In this document: in pieces, positions 52,403 to 62,476 of the stretch
How the letters are laid out: every line of letters begins with the position of its first letter
Numbering within the stretch: the stretch's first letter is position 1
Assembly (NCBI RefSeq): GCF_001039355.2
Contig: NW_019775058.1
Location: forward strand, 242,374-306,373
Origin: Lingula anatina
Taxonomy: Eukaryota > Brachiopoda > Lingulata > Lingulida > Lingulidae
Direction of reading: 5' to 3'
Length of the DNA stretch: 64,000 bases
Translations under genes and position numbers: made by a program
The notes under the pieces: generated by a model
What the model was told of the DNA's origin: nothing
The model's database searches: none
Seen by the model: the letters and a program-made list of their open reading frames with translations, nothing else

Positions 52403-53319
52403 GGCAGGGATACAATCGAAAATTACGTTGTGGAGAAGGCTGTTTGGATGCTTCATGTTAACCAACATCAAATGATGACAGTATAAGAGAGATCGAAAGT
52501 GTTTTGGACAGCACATCTGATTAATAATCTATGGATTCTTATATATATATTTTTATTTTCATATTTATATATTTTGTATAATGTGACTATTGCAGTGCGT
52601 TCTATACAAGGTCCATATCACACATATAATCATGTGAAGTACTTTTTTTGATTAATTAATTTCATTGTCATACAGATTATTGACCATAATTGTTACTATG
52701 TATACTTTTTTATTCAGTATTTACTTTAACCTTATCATTATTTTTGGACAATATATACCTTGTTTAAATCATGGTTATTGGAAACATTCCAAGTGCTTTT
52801 ACAAACGATTTTTTTTTTTGTTACTGCAACAGCTTTTTGTAAATTGGTCATCAATACAATTATTTAGACCAACAAATGCTGGGTTCGGGGAAAAGTTACA
52901 TAAAATGAATAAATATGCTTAAACAAGTATATATAGTAGAGTGAAATCAGTGATGGCTTCTGTGAGAAAATTACATAACACATCACCCCACCCTTTCTTC
53001 TCTAGAATGAAAAAAATACAATTTGTTTCCCATGTACTTGTGCCACACTACAAGTATTTAACATATAACTCCTTTTTACACCAAATGACACGCTTCAATA
53101 AAAAATATTTAAAATATTTATGTAATATATGTGCTAAAACAAGTTGCTCTGACTTATTAGACTGCATACAACAGGTAACCCAAGCTACCCCCCACATATA
53201 ACCCAATTAAATACCGATACCTCAAACCAAATATTCTTTTACACGCAACAAATATATGCATAAACTTTATAATAGCAAATCATTTTTAAAATTTAAAGAT
53301 GGCATTTTGCCAATGTGTT
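52403..53319. other. No gene seen
   Basis: Very AT-rich; several short frames of low-complexity composition only. Confidence 0.4.
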
Positions 53320-53597
53320 ATAGTGAGGAAAAACGACAACAGTCTGGAGCTTTCAAACGTTTATTCACCGACTCTCTCTTCATACAACTTCACAAATATT
53401 TAAACTCAATTTCTAAGTACTGATCACGCATTTACTTGTTTTCTTTTCCATTGTCTTTGCATGATTACAAAATATTTTCCATTTGCATGTTGCAAGTCAC
53501 CATGCAACATTTCCGTGTTAGGTAATCCCTAAGAGACTTGTTTTCAGTTAAAGATATCTAAAATATTATTTGGATTACTCATGCTTGGACCTTATCC
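53320..53597 (+). repeat. Dispersed repeat family R1, copy 3
   Basis: Starts ATAGTGAGGAAAAACGACAA and ends ATGCTTGGACCTTATCC; see copies 1 and 2. Confidence 0.7.
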
Positions 53598-53670
53598 GAA
53601 ACTCAGTTTTCAAAATGTTATAAAAAATGATCAAACGTTATCAAAATGATAAAACGACTTTATAGAAAAT

Positions 53671-53820
53671 ACTTTTCTCTCAAAATGGTGAAAGTGACGA
53701 TCTCAAAATGATGTTAGCACCTCTCTCAAAAAAATTTTTTTTCTTGTCAAAATGTTGAAAGTGACAATTTGAAAATGATGTAAGCACCTCGCAAAATTTT
53801 TTTTCTTGTCAAAATGATAC
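53671..53820. repeat. ~72-bp tandem repeat, two and a part units
   Basis: Repeated ordered motifs TCAAAATG(G/T)TGAAAGTGAC, AAAATGATGTNAGCACCTC and TTTTTTTTCTTGTCAAAATG. Confidence 0.75.
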
Positions 53821-53930
53821 TTTCATCATTTTTGTTCAAACAGCGTTCCATACTTTAATTGTTATCTGTAATAAGTGAAAGCGTAAGTCATTCGCTTTAC
53901 AACATATGGTTACCAGCACTCATTCTTTGT

Positions 53931-54370
53931 TTTCAGTGCCACTTGCTGTTTGGGAAGTGCCTGGGCCTACTGTTGAACAATTTAGTGGTGCTTATTATCT
54001 TTTGAGCTTCCTTTTGGAATGAATTTGGAACGACTAAAATGGCCGTATCAGTTGTGCCTGGGGTTTTAATTGGGCGCTCTATTCACCTTTGGTCAGGCTT
54101 ACATTCCATTTGCGCAATACGATATATCGGTGTACTTTACCTGGCCAAGGCAAGATATGATAAAAAAAAATTTCATATGTTATCTGAATTATCAGCTTTT
54201 TATCAATGTGATACTTTGAGACAATTGTTTTAGTATCCAGAGGTTAATCAAGTGTTATTACGTACTGTACGTAACTATAAATGCTGTAACTTAAGACACT
54301 ATGTGCTTAAAATTTCTTGGGAATACGTTTTGTGTTTGCTTTTTAATACTAAGTTTTAATCATGAATACC
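53931..54370 (+). repeat. Dispersed repeat family R2, copy 1
   Basis: Shares GGGAAGTGCCTGG, CCTACT(G/A)TTGAACAATTTAG, TTTTTATTGGGCG-like and TTATCTGAA(T/C)T-TCAGCTTTT-ATCAAT blocks, in order, with 55501-55862. No protein domain recognised. Confidence 0.7.
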
Positions 54371-55500
54371 TATTTTTTTTAAAGAATATTCAATGTATAT
54401 GACATGTACATGTACCTTGATTAAAAACGTACTATATCAATCTTCAAAAATAAATCGTATATTTAATTTGCTGTTTCAGTAAATGTAAGGTTTTCATCAA
54501 GAAAATTGAATTAAAAAAATTGAAAGTAATGGGAAGTAATTCAGATTTTTAGTAGTTTATTAATACTTCCTTTTTTCTTTTTAACATCAATTTAGTCTCA
54601 ATAAAAAGCATAATTAATTAATTATTAGTTGGTATCTTATCATTGCAGAAATGATTAAACAAAAAATAAATCACCAAATTTAATCTGGAAATCTAATCAA
54701 CGTTATGTGCCTTCCATGCAATATATGACTTATTAGTGATCCCGCAGGTGTTCGAATCCATTTTTAGACCCGAACCCTACACACAACGAATTTCCAGAAA
54801 CAATTTAGGAGTCTTTCATTAACTCAAATAATGCGAAAAAGAATTACGAAAAAGGAAAAGCACAAAAAGAAAGGAGTAAATATTATTGTAAATAATTAAT
54901 CAAATTGATATTAATCATTCGTAAGTTATTCATAAGCGTTACGCAACACTCTGCAATTTTTACACCAGCATTGTCAAAGATTTGTCACATTACAACGATT
55001 ATACATTAAATTGATTAAGCTCGAGTGATATCATGACCCTGAATTTACAAAATGCTGTTTTGTCACGATTGGTAAACTATCCAAAGAGTATGCGAAAAAT
55101 AAAATACAATATTTTCCACGGTCGCATGTACCTTGCATATGGATATGAAATCTTTCAAATCATGCATGTGTCCCAACACTCGCACGGCCGAATGTGACAT
55201 TTCACGCGTTATTGTATAAAGAAAAAAAGAGACAGACTTAACATTGGTATTCCTTTATGGTTCACCTTACACACATATAACACATATTCTATACAATAAA
55301 ACAACGCCATATACATACATGTAACTATCAATTTTACACCTTTCACCTATAGCATGTGAACAATTCCCCCCTTTTCCATCTAAACCTATACTTTTCACAC
55401 GAACATTGGGTCTACATGCGAGGTCATTTGATAAAAAAATCAGTATGTAGACTCTACACCCGATGTAAACTTGCTACTGAAATCCGACTGTACTAAATTT

Positions 55501-55862
55501 GTTTCGCAGTTTCACTTACTGCTTGGGAAGTGCCTGGTCCTACTATTGAACAATTTAGTGGTGTCTTGCGGTCTCTCGTTTTTGGGCCTCCAGTTGGACT
55601 GAGCTTGAAGCAAAACGCAATTAGAAAATGGCTGCATCTGTTGGGTTTTGGGTTTTTATTGGGCGATCTATATTTACCTTCGGTCAGATCTAGATTCCAT
55701 GTGCGCAATAGATAAGATAAAAACCTTTTCCATACAGGTATGTTATCTGAACTGTCAGCTTTTCATCAATAATTCAGATACCAATGCCATTTGTTTTTTT
55801 ACCCAAAGGTTAGTCAAGTGTAATTACATATGTAACTGTAATACTGAGTTTGAATAATGAAT
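55501..55862 (+). repeat. Dispersed repeat family R2, copy 2 (inside the inverted-repeat structure)
   Basis: Same orientation and block order as copy 1 at 53931. Confidence 0.7.
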
Positions 55863-56276
55863 AGCTTAATTAAATATTAGACATTGTATATTAGACACAG
55901 AATCTTATAACGACACATATCATCACATTTCGGTCATACTCAAAGTTAATCAATTTAATGCATCATGGTTGGAATGTGCCCAATCTAGGACAATGCTGAT
56001 GTAAGAATTCCAGAGTGTTGCGTAAGGCTTATTTAAACCTCATGAATGATTAATATCAGTTTGATTAATTATTTACAATAGTATCGTAACAGGACTATAG
56101 CTCGGGTTTGATATTGGTTTATTCTCATACAAATAGCTGTAAAAATATTATACACAAATTAATTTTAAACAATGACATGTACAAAATTTGAAAAAAGTAA
56201 GACGAAAGACATGGAAGACAGAACAAAGAGAAACAATAGTATAAGAGTTAATATAATAAACAATGCCAAAACACCA

Positions 56277-56310
<34 letters not shown>
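56277..56310. repeat. (TAAA)n microsatellite
   Basis: About eight AAAT units within the insertion in the right inverted arm. Confidence 0.85.
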
Positions 56311-56311
<1 letters not shown>

Positions 56312-56846
56312 AGTAAGAAATATGAAATTTAAACCGTGGATTGATCCTTGATTTGATATAATTACACTCACCTGCAAGAGTACAAGAACAATTATTTCAA
56401 CTATTCCAGCCTGCAACGTCAGCCTGCAACTTTCAGGTGCAAGTGCAAATGGTTTATGGGGCGTGGTCTTCAAACCCGTGACATCCACGGACGCAAACGA
56501 ACATCCACGACACACACCGAACACAATCACAACAATCACAACAAACACAACATATCAGGGGCTCAAACCTTACTTACAGTATTATAATCCTTTCTTTCTG
56601 TGCTTTTCATTTTTGATAATTCTTTGTTGCATTATCTGAATTAGTGAAAAATTCTTAAATTATTTCTAGAAATCCTTGATCTCAGATAAGGACTTTAATC
56701 TCATGTATGACTAATCAGTTATGCCTCGAAGACGCTTTACGCTGAAGGTAACTTGGAGTATTGTCAAATTTACCAAACTAAAAGCGGATCCTTTATTTTG
56801 GTAATTTGATGATAGAGATATTATTGTAAACTATTGTCACGTAAAC

Positions 56847-56980
56847 CAAATTAGTGTAGTCAAAGATTAATTCATGTATCCCAATTATTGTAGTCAAAGA
56901 TTAATTCATGTATCCCAATTTTTGTAATCAAAGATTAATTCATGTATCCCAATTATTGTGGTCAAAGATCAATCCATAAT
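56847..56980. repeat. 34-bp tandem repeat, four units
   Basis: Unit CCAATTATTGTAGTCAAAGA followed by TTAATTCATGTATC, decaying in the last unit. Confidence 0.85.
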
Positions 56981-56989
56981 CCCATTAAA

Positions 56990-58250
56990 AATACATCGTC
57001 TATGGTGACAGGCTTTTTTTTGAAATCTAGAAGAAAGTGAACTGATTGCTTTTTCGCCCTCAGAAGTATAGGGAGCCCACATGCATATGATATTGGTCAG
57101 ACCTATAAGCCTCTTTTGGTAGGGAATATTGAGTGAGGAATTTAGCCTAGGTGTACTGTGCCCTGCATATGACGACATATGATGACGTTTCGATAACAAT
57201 AGATTCAAGTAACTGCTTGCAGATCTAAGGTGTGAATCTCCAATGAATCTGAGAGTGGTTGCCCTATTGTAACATTTCCAAAGGTCTGCCTCGTTCATAA
57301 ACATATTCCTTTAGTTCCCCATTTCCACTGTCCTCCAACTTTCCACCAGCGTCCATTCATGTATTCCTTAATAGTTGCCCTATTACAGTTTCTCCCCTCT
57401 CTCCTCACCTTCTGTTTCTCTGTATTCTCGTGGTAAAAATAGCGAAACAAATAGATTTTTTGTGGATTCCACAGGGGTATGCTTTCTTTCGTCCAGTATC
57501 ATGGTATCTTTATGCTTCAAAGTCCGTGTAATTTAAGTATACTGTACCCTAATGAACATCACAATATGCGACGTAGGTTCCATTAAAGAAATCTCTCACC
57601 GGACACACCATGGATTCATTACCTGTCACCTCAATTCGAAAATTACTTCACCCGGACGACAACACGGTCTTATTTGTCGAGATCTTTGTACTTTCTTCTA
57701 TTAAGACATATATAATATGGGTTTTAGACATTGCCACGTTGACACTGTAACTGTAATTCTCAGTCATGTTTAAGTAGCCAAAGTCTATTTTCAGCACTAG
57801 GGTTGAAACTCGACCAGGCACGTTTCAGTTGTTCCTTCTCAGTAACAGCCGTTTTCTTCGTAAGATCATTCTCTTGATACTCATGGGTCGTTTCACCGTT
57901 GAATGGACCCATATCGGGTTCTGTTGTTCTCCCAAAATTCGACCAGGTTCGTCCTAGTTGTTTCTTTTCAGAAACATCATTTTCATTTTTGACCGAGCCG
58001 TGTACATTGTACATCTGTACGTCTGTTGGTCATATCATGTTTTAATTGAACCCCATCGGGTTTCTTTGCTTTCCTTGACGGCTGGATAGCAATATCTGTA
58101 TTGTGAAATTCAAACCAAACCAAGGCAGAATAAAAAAATAAACAATAATAAAAAATAATAATAATAATAAAAACATTGCAAGACCCATAACATAAAATAC
58201 ACCAGCACGACTTGTTAAAACACCTATTTCCATATTTTGTAAGTATGGCG
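56990..58250 (-). pseudogene. Decayed NXPE-like (neurexophilin/PC-esterase) gene
   Basis: Read on the minus strand, pieces in the order expected for a type II membrane NXPE-family protein appear in shifting frames. First comes an N-terminal membrane anchor (MEIGVLTSRAGVFYVMGLA then a Leu/Ile/Phe-rich stretch, 58233-58090). A stem region with two similar motifs, RTWSNFG and RAWSSFN, follows. Then DFFNGTYVAYC (about 57590-57550, like the NGTY motif of the NXPE Ig-like domain), YMNGRWW, and finally FIGDSHLRS (57247-57221), the GDS block of PC-esterases. At least three stops or frameshifts interrupt it and no introns are evident, so it looks dead. Family assignment rests on motif memory; an exon-split living gene with unusual borders is less likely. 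Confidence 0.45.
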
Positions 58251-59192
58251 TCAGTCAATGTTGTCTCTTATTTTGAAACTCTCCTGTCATTTGCCTATTA
58301 TGGACGTTTTGTTCCACTATGATTTGCCTCGATCACTCTACACTTATGTGCACGGCTTCTTGGCAAAATAGACCAAGATCTATCACCGGTAGGTTTCGTT
58401 CGGTGATGATCTGAATGCTTCAGAAGCAAGTATCTCCCAGTGTGAATATATGGATTGTTGAATTAATCTTTCCACAGTCAGTTTTTATCTCAATATTTTC
58501 TTACCGTCTAATTTTACTCAAGAGCCTTCTTCAGGACAAACTGGTCATGCGCTGATGTTCTAACGCTCAGTTGTAATCATTGGACAATTATCCTATGAAT
58601 GTGAATACAGTATTTTTATATATGACAACATAACAAAACTACCGACTGCATTTTGCAGCCTTATCTGCCTCCCTTGTTTTAAGCTTTAATTTGTTCCAAA
58701 CATTTCTCTGATATAAAATGAATACATTTATGGTTTTAATGTTACCACAACATGCGGAGTGGATTCTTATAACGACCCGTTTTTTAAAATTTGTTTTAAG
58801 GTGCCAATAATCTACACTCCCCTCCCAAAAAATGTCACCCTAACGCAATGCGTAAAGTGATACAGTAAATCATGTCATAATCCAGTGATCTTTATTCAAC
58901 CTCTAAAAGGATTTTCTTCACTAAAATTTACTGATTGTACAACCAGTGAATAAATTAACCATAGTTAAAAAATCAAAGCCACATTTTAGTATTCTGTATT
59001 GTATCGTCTGGATTGGAGGACACACCTGTCTCGTCGGTGCGTGAGTCAATAAGCTGTTAAGAACAACCCGACCTTTTGGCGATGCGAAGGACTGTTAATT
59101 GTTCACCTGCTTGACTGTCTACTTGCCTGAATAAATTAATGTTCATTATTTATTCTTCAATTTTGGGGCGAGAGTTGAAGGTGTATGGAAGC
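58251..59192. other. No gene seen before the tRNA
   Basis: No domain-bearing frame. From 59000 on the sequence is the left member of the 462-bp duplication around the gap. Confidence 0.4.
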
Positions 59193-59461
59193 GGCTCGTT
59201 GGTCTAGGGGTATGATTCTCGCTTTGGGTGCGAGAGGTCCCGGGTTCAAATCCCGGACGAGCCCGTCAAGTTTTTATTACTCGTTTCGTTCATTCACTGA
59301 GGCATTAAGATAAATATTTTGACATGTCGTGGTAATTGTCACCTGAAAATCACGCTGTTCTTGCCTTCCATTTCCAGACACAGAGACGCATTGCTCAATG
59401 TGTTTAGTTCTGTGTTTGTTTTTGAATGCTCAAAGCCGCAGAAAAAATCGCGATGTATACG
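59000..59461. repeat. 462-bp direct repeat flanking a gap, left copy
   Basis: Starts TGTATCGTCTGGATTGGAGG and ends GATGTATACG against the N gap. It is the same length as 59533-59994 and nearly identical; the one difference I noticed is CGTTCATTC against CGTCCATTC. Very likely one locus assembled twice. Confidence 0.9.
59193..59264 (+). tRNA. tRNA-Pro (anticodon UGG)
   Basis: 72 nt. Acceptor stem GGCTCGT pairs with ACGAGCC, discriminator C; D-arm TGGTCTAGGGG (A box). Anticodon stem CTCGC/GCGAG encloses TTTGGGT with anticodon TGG at 59225-59227. T-arm CCGGGTTCAAATCCCGG carries the B box. No intron. A T-run (TTTTT) about 7 nt downstream should stop Pol III. Confidence 0.95.
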
Positions 59462-59532
59462 NNNNNNNNNNNNNNNNNNNNNNNNNNNNNNNNNNNNNNN
59501 NNNNNNNNNNNNNNNNNNNNNNNNNNNNNNNN
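59462..59532. other. Assembly gap of 71 N
   Basis: Lies between the two copies of the 462-bp tRNA-bearing segment. Confidence 0.95.
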
Positions 59533-59994
59533 TGTATCGTCTGGATTGGAGGACACACCTGTCTCGTCGGTGCGTGAGTCAATAAGCTGTTAAGAACAAC
59601 CCGACCTTTTGGCGATGCGAAGGACTGTTAATTGTTCACCTGCTTGACTGTCTACTTGCCTGAATAAATTAATGTTCATTATTTATTCTTCAATTTTGGG
59701 GCGAGAGTTGAAGGTGTATGGAAGCGGCTCGTTGGTCTAGGGGTATGATTCTCGCTTTGGGTGCGAGAGGTCCCGGGTTCAAATCCCGGACGAGCCCGTC
59801 AAGTTTTTATTACTCGTTTCGTCCATTCACTGAGGCATTAAGATAAATATTTTGACATGTCGTGGTAATTGTCACCTGAAAATCACGCTGTTCTTGCCTT
59901 CCATTTCCAGACACAGAGACGCATTGCTCAATGTGTTTAGTTCTGTGTTTGTTTTTGAATGCTCAAAGCCGCAGAAAAAATCGCGATGTATACG
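59533..59994. repeat. 462-bp direct repeat flanking a gap, right copy
   Basis: See the left copy. This one continues into unique sequence (ATAGGCACACAGG). Confidence 0.9.
59726..59797 (+). tRNA. tRNA-Pro (anticodon UGG), second copy
   Basis: Identical to 59193-59264, offset exactly 533 bp, anticodon at 59758-59760, same downstream T-run. May be the same physical gene duplicated in the assembly. Confidence 0.9.
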
Positions 59995-60261
59995 ATAGGC
60001 ACACAGGCAAAAAGCGCCCATCATCTAAATTATCTTTTCTGCCTTTCCGTAAAAGGCTTGGAAATCACAGCATCATGGTTTAATTGGTTTTTGTTTGATA
60101 TAAAATGCAATGACTTTCAATTTGAGCTAACAAAAATAATTCCTTTTGTTCTGTCCCCGCAAATTAAACTTCTTTTAGGTACTGTGACTCTGCATCAACC
60201 TGTATTAATGTTCACAATTAATTAATAAATCTTGCTTTAAATAACACACACCCGTGTCAGC

Positions 60262-60328
60262 GGCTAGTTGTTTTATGGATTCTCACTTTGGTTTTGACAG
60301 GTCCCGAGTTCAAATCCCGGTCGAGCCC
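60262..60328 (+). pseudogene. tRNA-Pro pseudogene
   Basis: Keeps GGCTAGTTG, the B box GAGTTCAAATCCCGG and TCGAGCCC, but is 67 nt. The D-arm is shortened and the anticodon stem (CTCAC against TTGACAG) no longer pairs. It indicates older local duplication of the tRNA. Confidence 0.75.
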
Positions 60329-62395
60329 AACAGCATCTTAGTAATCAGTTGAAGAATTTGTTCAAACGTATGGAAGAACATTTTGCCATGTCTTACTTAC
60401 TGCCTCACTGAAACTCTGCTGATTTTTAATACATACGAAAAATTGCACCTCAACTGTCGTTAATATTGAAGTAAAAATTATGGAAAAGTGAAAGAAACCT
60501 TGCGGCATAAACAAAGGCATGGAATAACCACCATTCTGTTTTGTTGATTGCCACGTTGTGATGCAACGTCTATGGCACACATTGTTTCGTCACAAATAAT
60601 AGACGTCATTTCTTATTAGTGATGCCTTGACTACAGTGTAAATAGAAACGACAGAGAAGAGATATGCATGTAGCAGTTTTCATTTTCACTAATCGTTTAA
60701 GCAGTAGGACTTGCTTTTCTGCAGTAAAAGGTACGATTTCTTTTTCTTTTTTGCCTCAACCGATATAGTAGCCTATTATGTAGGTATATTTCATATATAG
60801 AGCATATTCTACAGATTAAAAAAAAAATTCAGTTATGCTTGCAACGGGTATTTGACCAAAACGTGCATCTGAGTTGCGGATCGAGATAGCCTATATTTTA
60901 TCGCTGTAAAATAGTTTCGTGGCTTATACTCATGCAGGCACATTATTTTAAAATATGATTTCAAACCATCATTTTCTTTCAATTGTCTTTATTTGTTCCT
61001 CTGTAACAATTCTGTTAGTAGGAGAATGGCATTCGAGTAAGGATACCATGGCATACGTTCTTTCGTTCGATTCTGTCAGCCGTTATGTTCCGTTTTGCTT
61101 TCCTCATTGCCCCTTTTATCCATTTTTCTACACTTCTTGCTTTCTATATTAATTAGACTTGCCCTTTTTTCATATCTCTCTTTTTTCCACTGTTTTTTCA
61201 TGTAGATCAACATTTGAAAAAAAAAAGACGAAAAAGGTTGCCATAGACTAGACCCCAGAAAAGAAAAAAAAAGACCCTAGTTGAAGATATTACTAGAATA
61301 AATGTTTTATCAAAGAATCTTTTCTACGATCTTTTTTTCGGATTTTATAAAACATTAAGAAAGTTTTTAATCTGATTAAATTTTATAATAATTTCGCCAT
61401 AGATAGCTGAGCCTGATGAATGAGGAGATGGGTGTAAGATTGTGCTAGGTGAGATATTACGCTACTGGTGCAACACAATTTTATCTACCTGGAATCGCCA
61501 GATGACAGGCAGTGCGTGCATGTCTTACCTGATGTCTTCTTGAACATTCGAGTATTCGCAGATCTTGAACAATTGTATCTCTGGGATGAATTCTTCATAA
61601 TACACCAAAAGAAAACCCGCATTCCAAAAGTCAATTAATCTTGTGTTGACATTATGCTTGGATAGGGGTAAGGTACACAGGCGGCAGATTGAAACATATC
61701 GGGGTATGACTTGAAATCATGGTTCTGTTGATTGTCAAGTCACTTTATGACACCATAATAAAACATCCATGTTGTACATTGTTTCATCACAAACACAAAC
61801 GTAATTTCCTGACGCAACGTATATGGCACACATTGTTGCGTCACAAAAAGTACATGTCATTCCCTAGCGATGCGTTGACCACAGTGTAAATAGAAACGAC
61901 GGAGAAGAGATATGCACGCAGCAGGTTTCATGTTTACGTATTAGTTCAGTAGACCCGAACTCTTTTTTTTGCAGAAAAAGCAGTAAAAGGTAAGAATCCT
62001 CTTTTAACTATGTCAAGCCTATGTTGTGGGCTTTTTTCATAGATTGATCACGTTCTACTGATAAGCAAGGTGATATTTGCAGGCACGCTAGCATATCATC
62101 ATAATAACCAGATGTCATAATAACCAGTGACAAAAAATAGAACTGACATAAAAACGTATTTGTGGAATGACTGTAGTTTTATCAGTATGACACATGCACA
62201 CCAGCAACTAATGAAAACCGTCTTGAAAACAACGAAATGCTGTTTTGTAAATCAATGGTCAAATAAAGTAAAGCATAATATAGCACGTTAACACTGCCTT
62301 CATTACTTACATGTGTGTCTGTGTTTTATTGTAGACCTTATATATATATTTCAGTTTTCAATGACAGCATCCATGTCCAACTAATTCTCTATAAG

Positions 62396-62439
<44 letters not shown>

Positions 62440-62476
62440 CTAAGATGTGACTATTTCTGTTTTATGACAAGCAAAG
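60329..62476. other. Intergenic, with a diverged ~180-bp direct repeat pair (60553-60735 and 61808-61995)
   Basis: The two members share TATGGCACACATTGTT-CGTCACAAA, CAGTGTAAATAGAAACGAC, GAGAAGAGATATGCA and GCAGTAAAAGGTA. Both end at an AAAAG/GTA string resembling a splice donor. The remainder is AT-rich without a recognisable frame; an (AT)n run lies at 62397-62438. Confidence 0.5.
62397..62438. repeat. (AT)n microsatellite
   Basis: About 21 AT units just beyond the 3' end of the right ODC gene. Confidence 0.85.

Larger units (their letters stand above)
54770..56690. mobile_element. Large inverted-repeat structure (candidate long-TIR element), right arm split by a ~490-bp insertion
   Basis: Left arm about 54770-55045 matches, in inverted orientation, 55925-56090 plus 56580-56690. 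Shared blocks include GAGTGTTGCGTAA, GAATGATTAATATCA, TTGATTAATTATTTACAATA and, in the outer part, CCTTTCTTT-TGTGCTTTTC with AATTCTTT-TTGCATTAT. The interior (about 880 bp) contains R2 copy 2. The piece between 56090 and 56580, including a (TAAA)n run, is absent from the left arm and so was inserted later. No transposase frame was found. Confidence 0.55.

Noticed and set aside
55493-55715. Overlapping 60-70 codon ORFs on both strands in R2 copy 2
   Set aside because: Not conserved in R2 copy 1, which has stops in the same frames; no recognisable domain.
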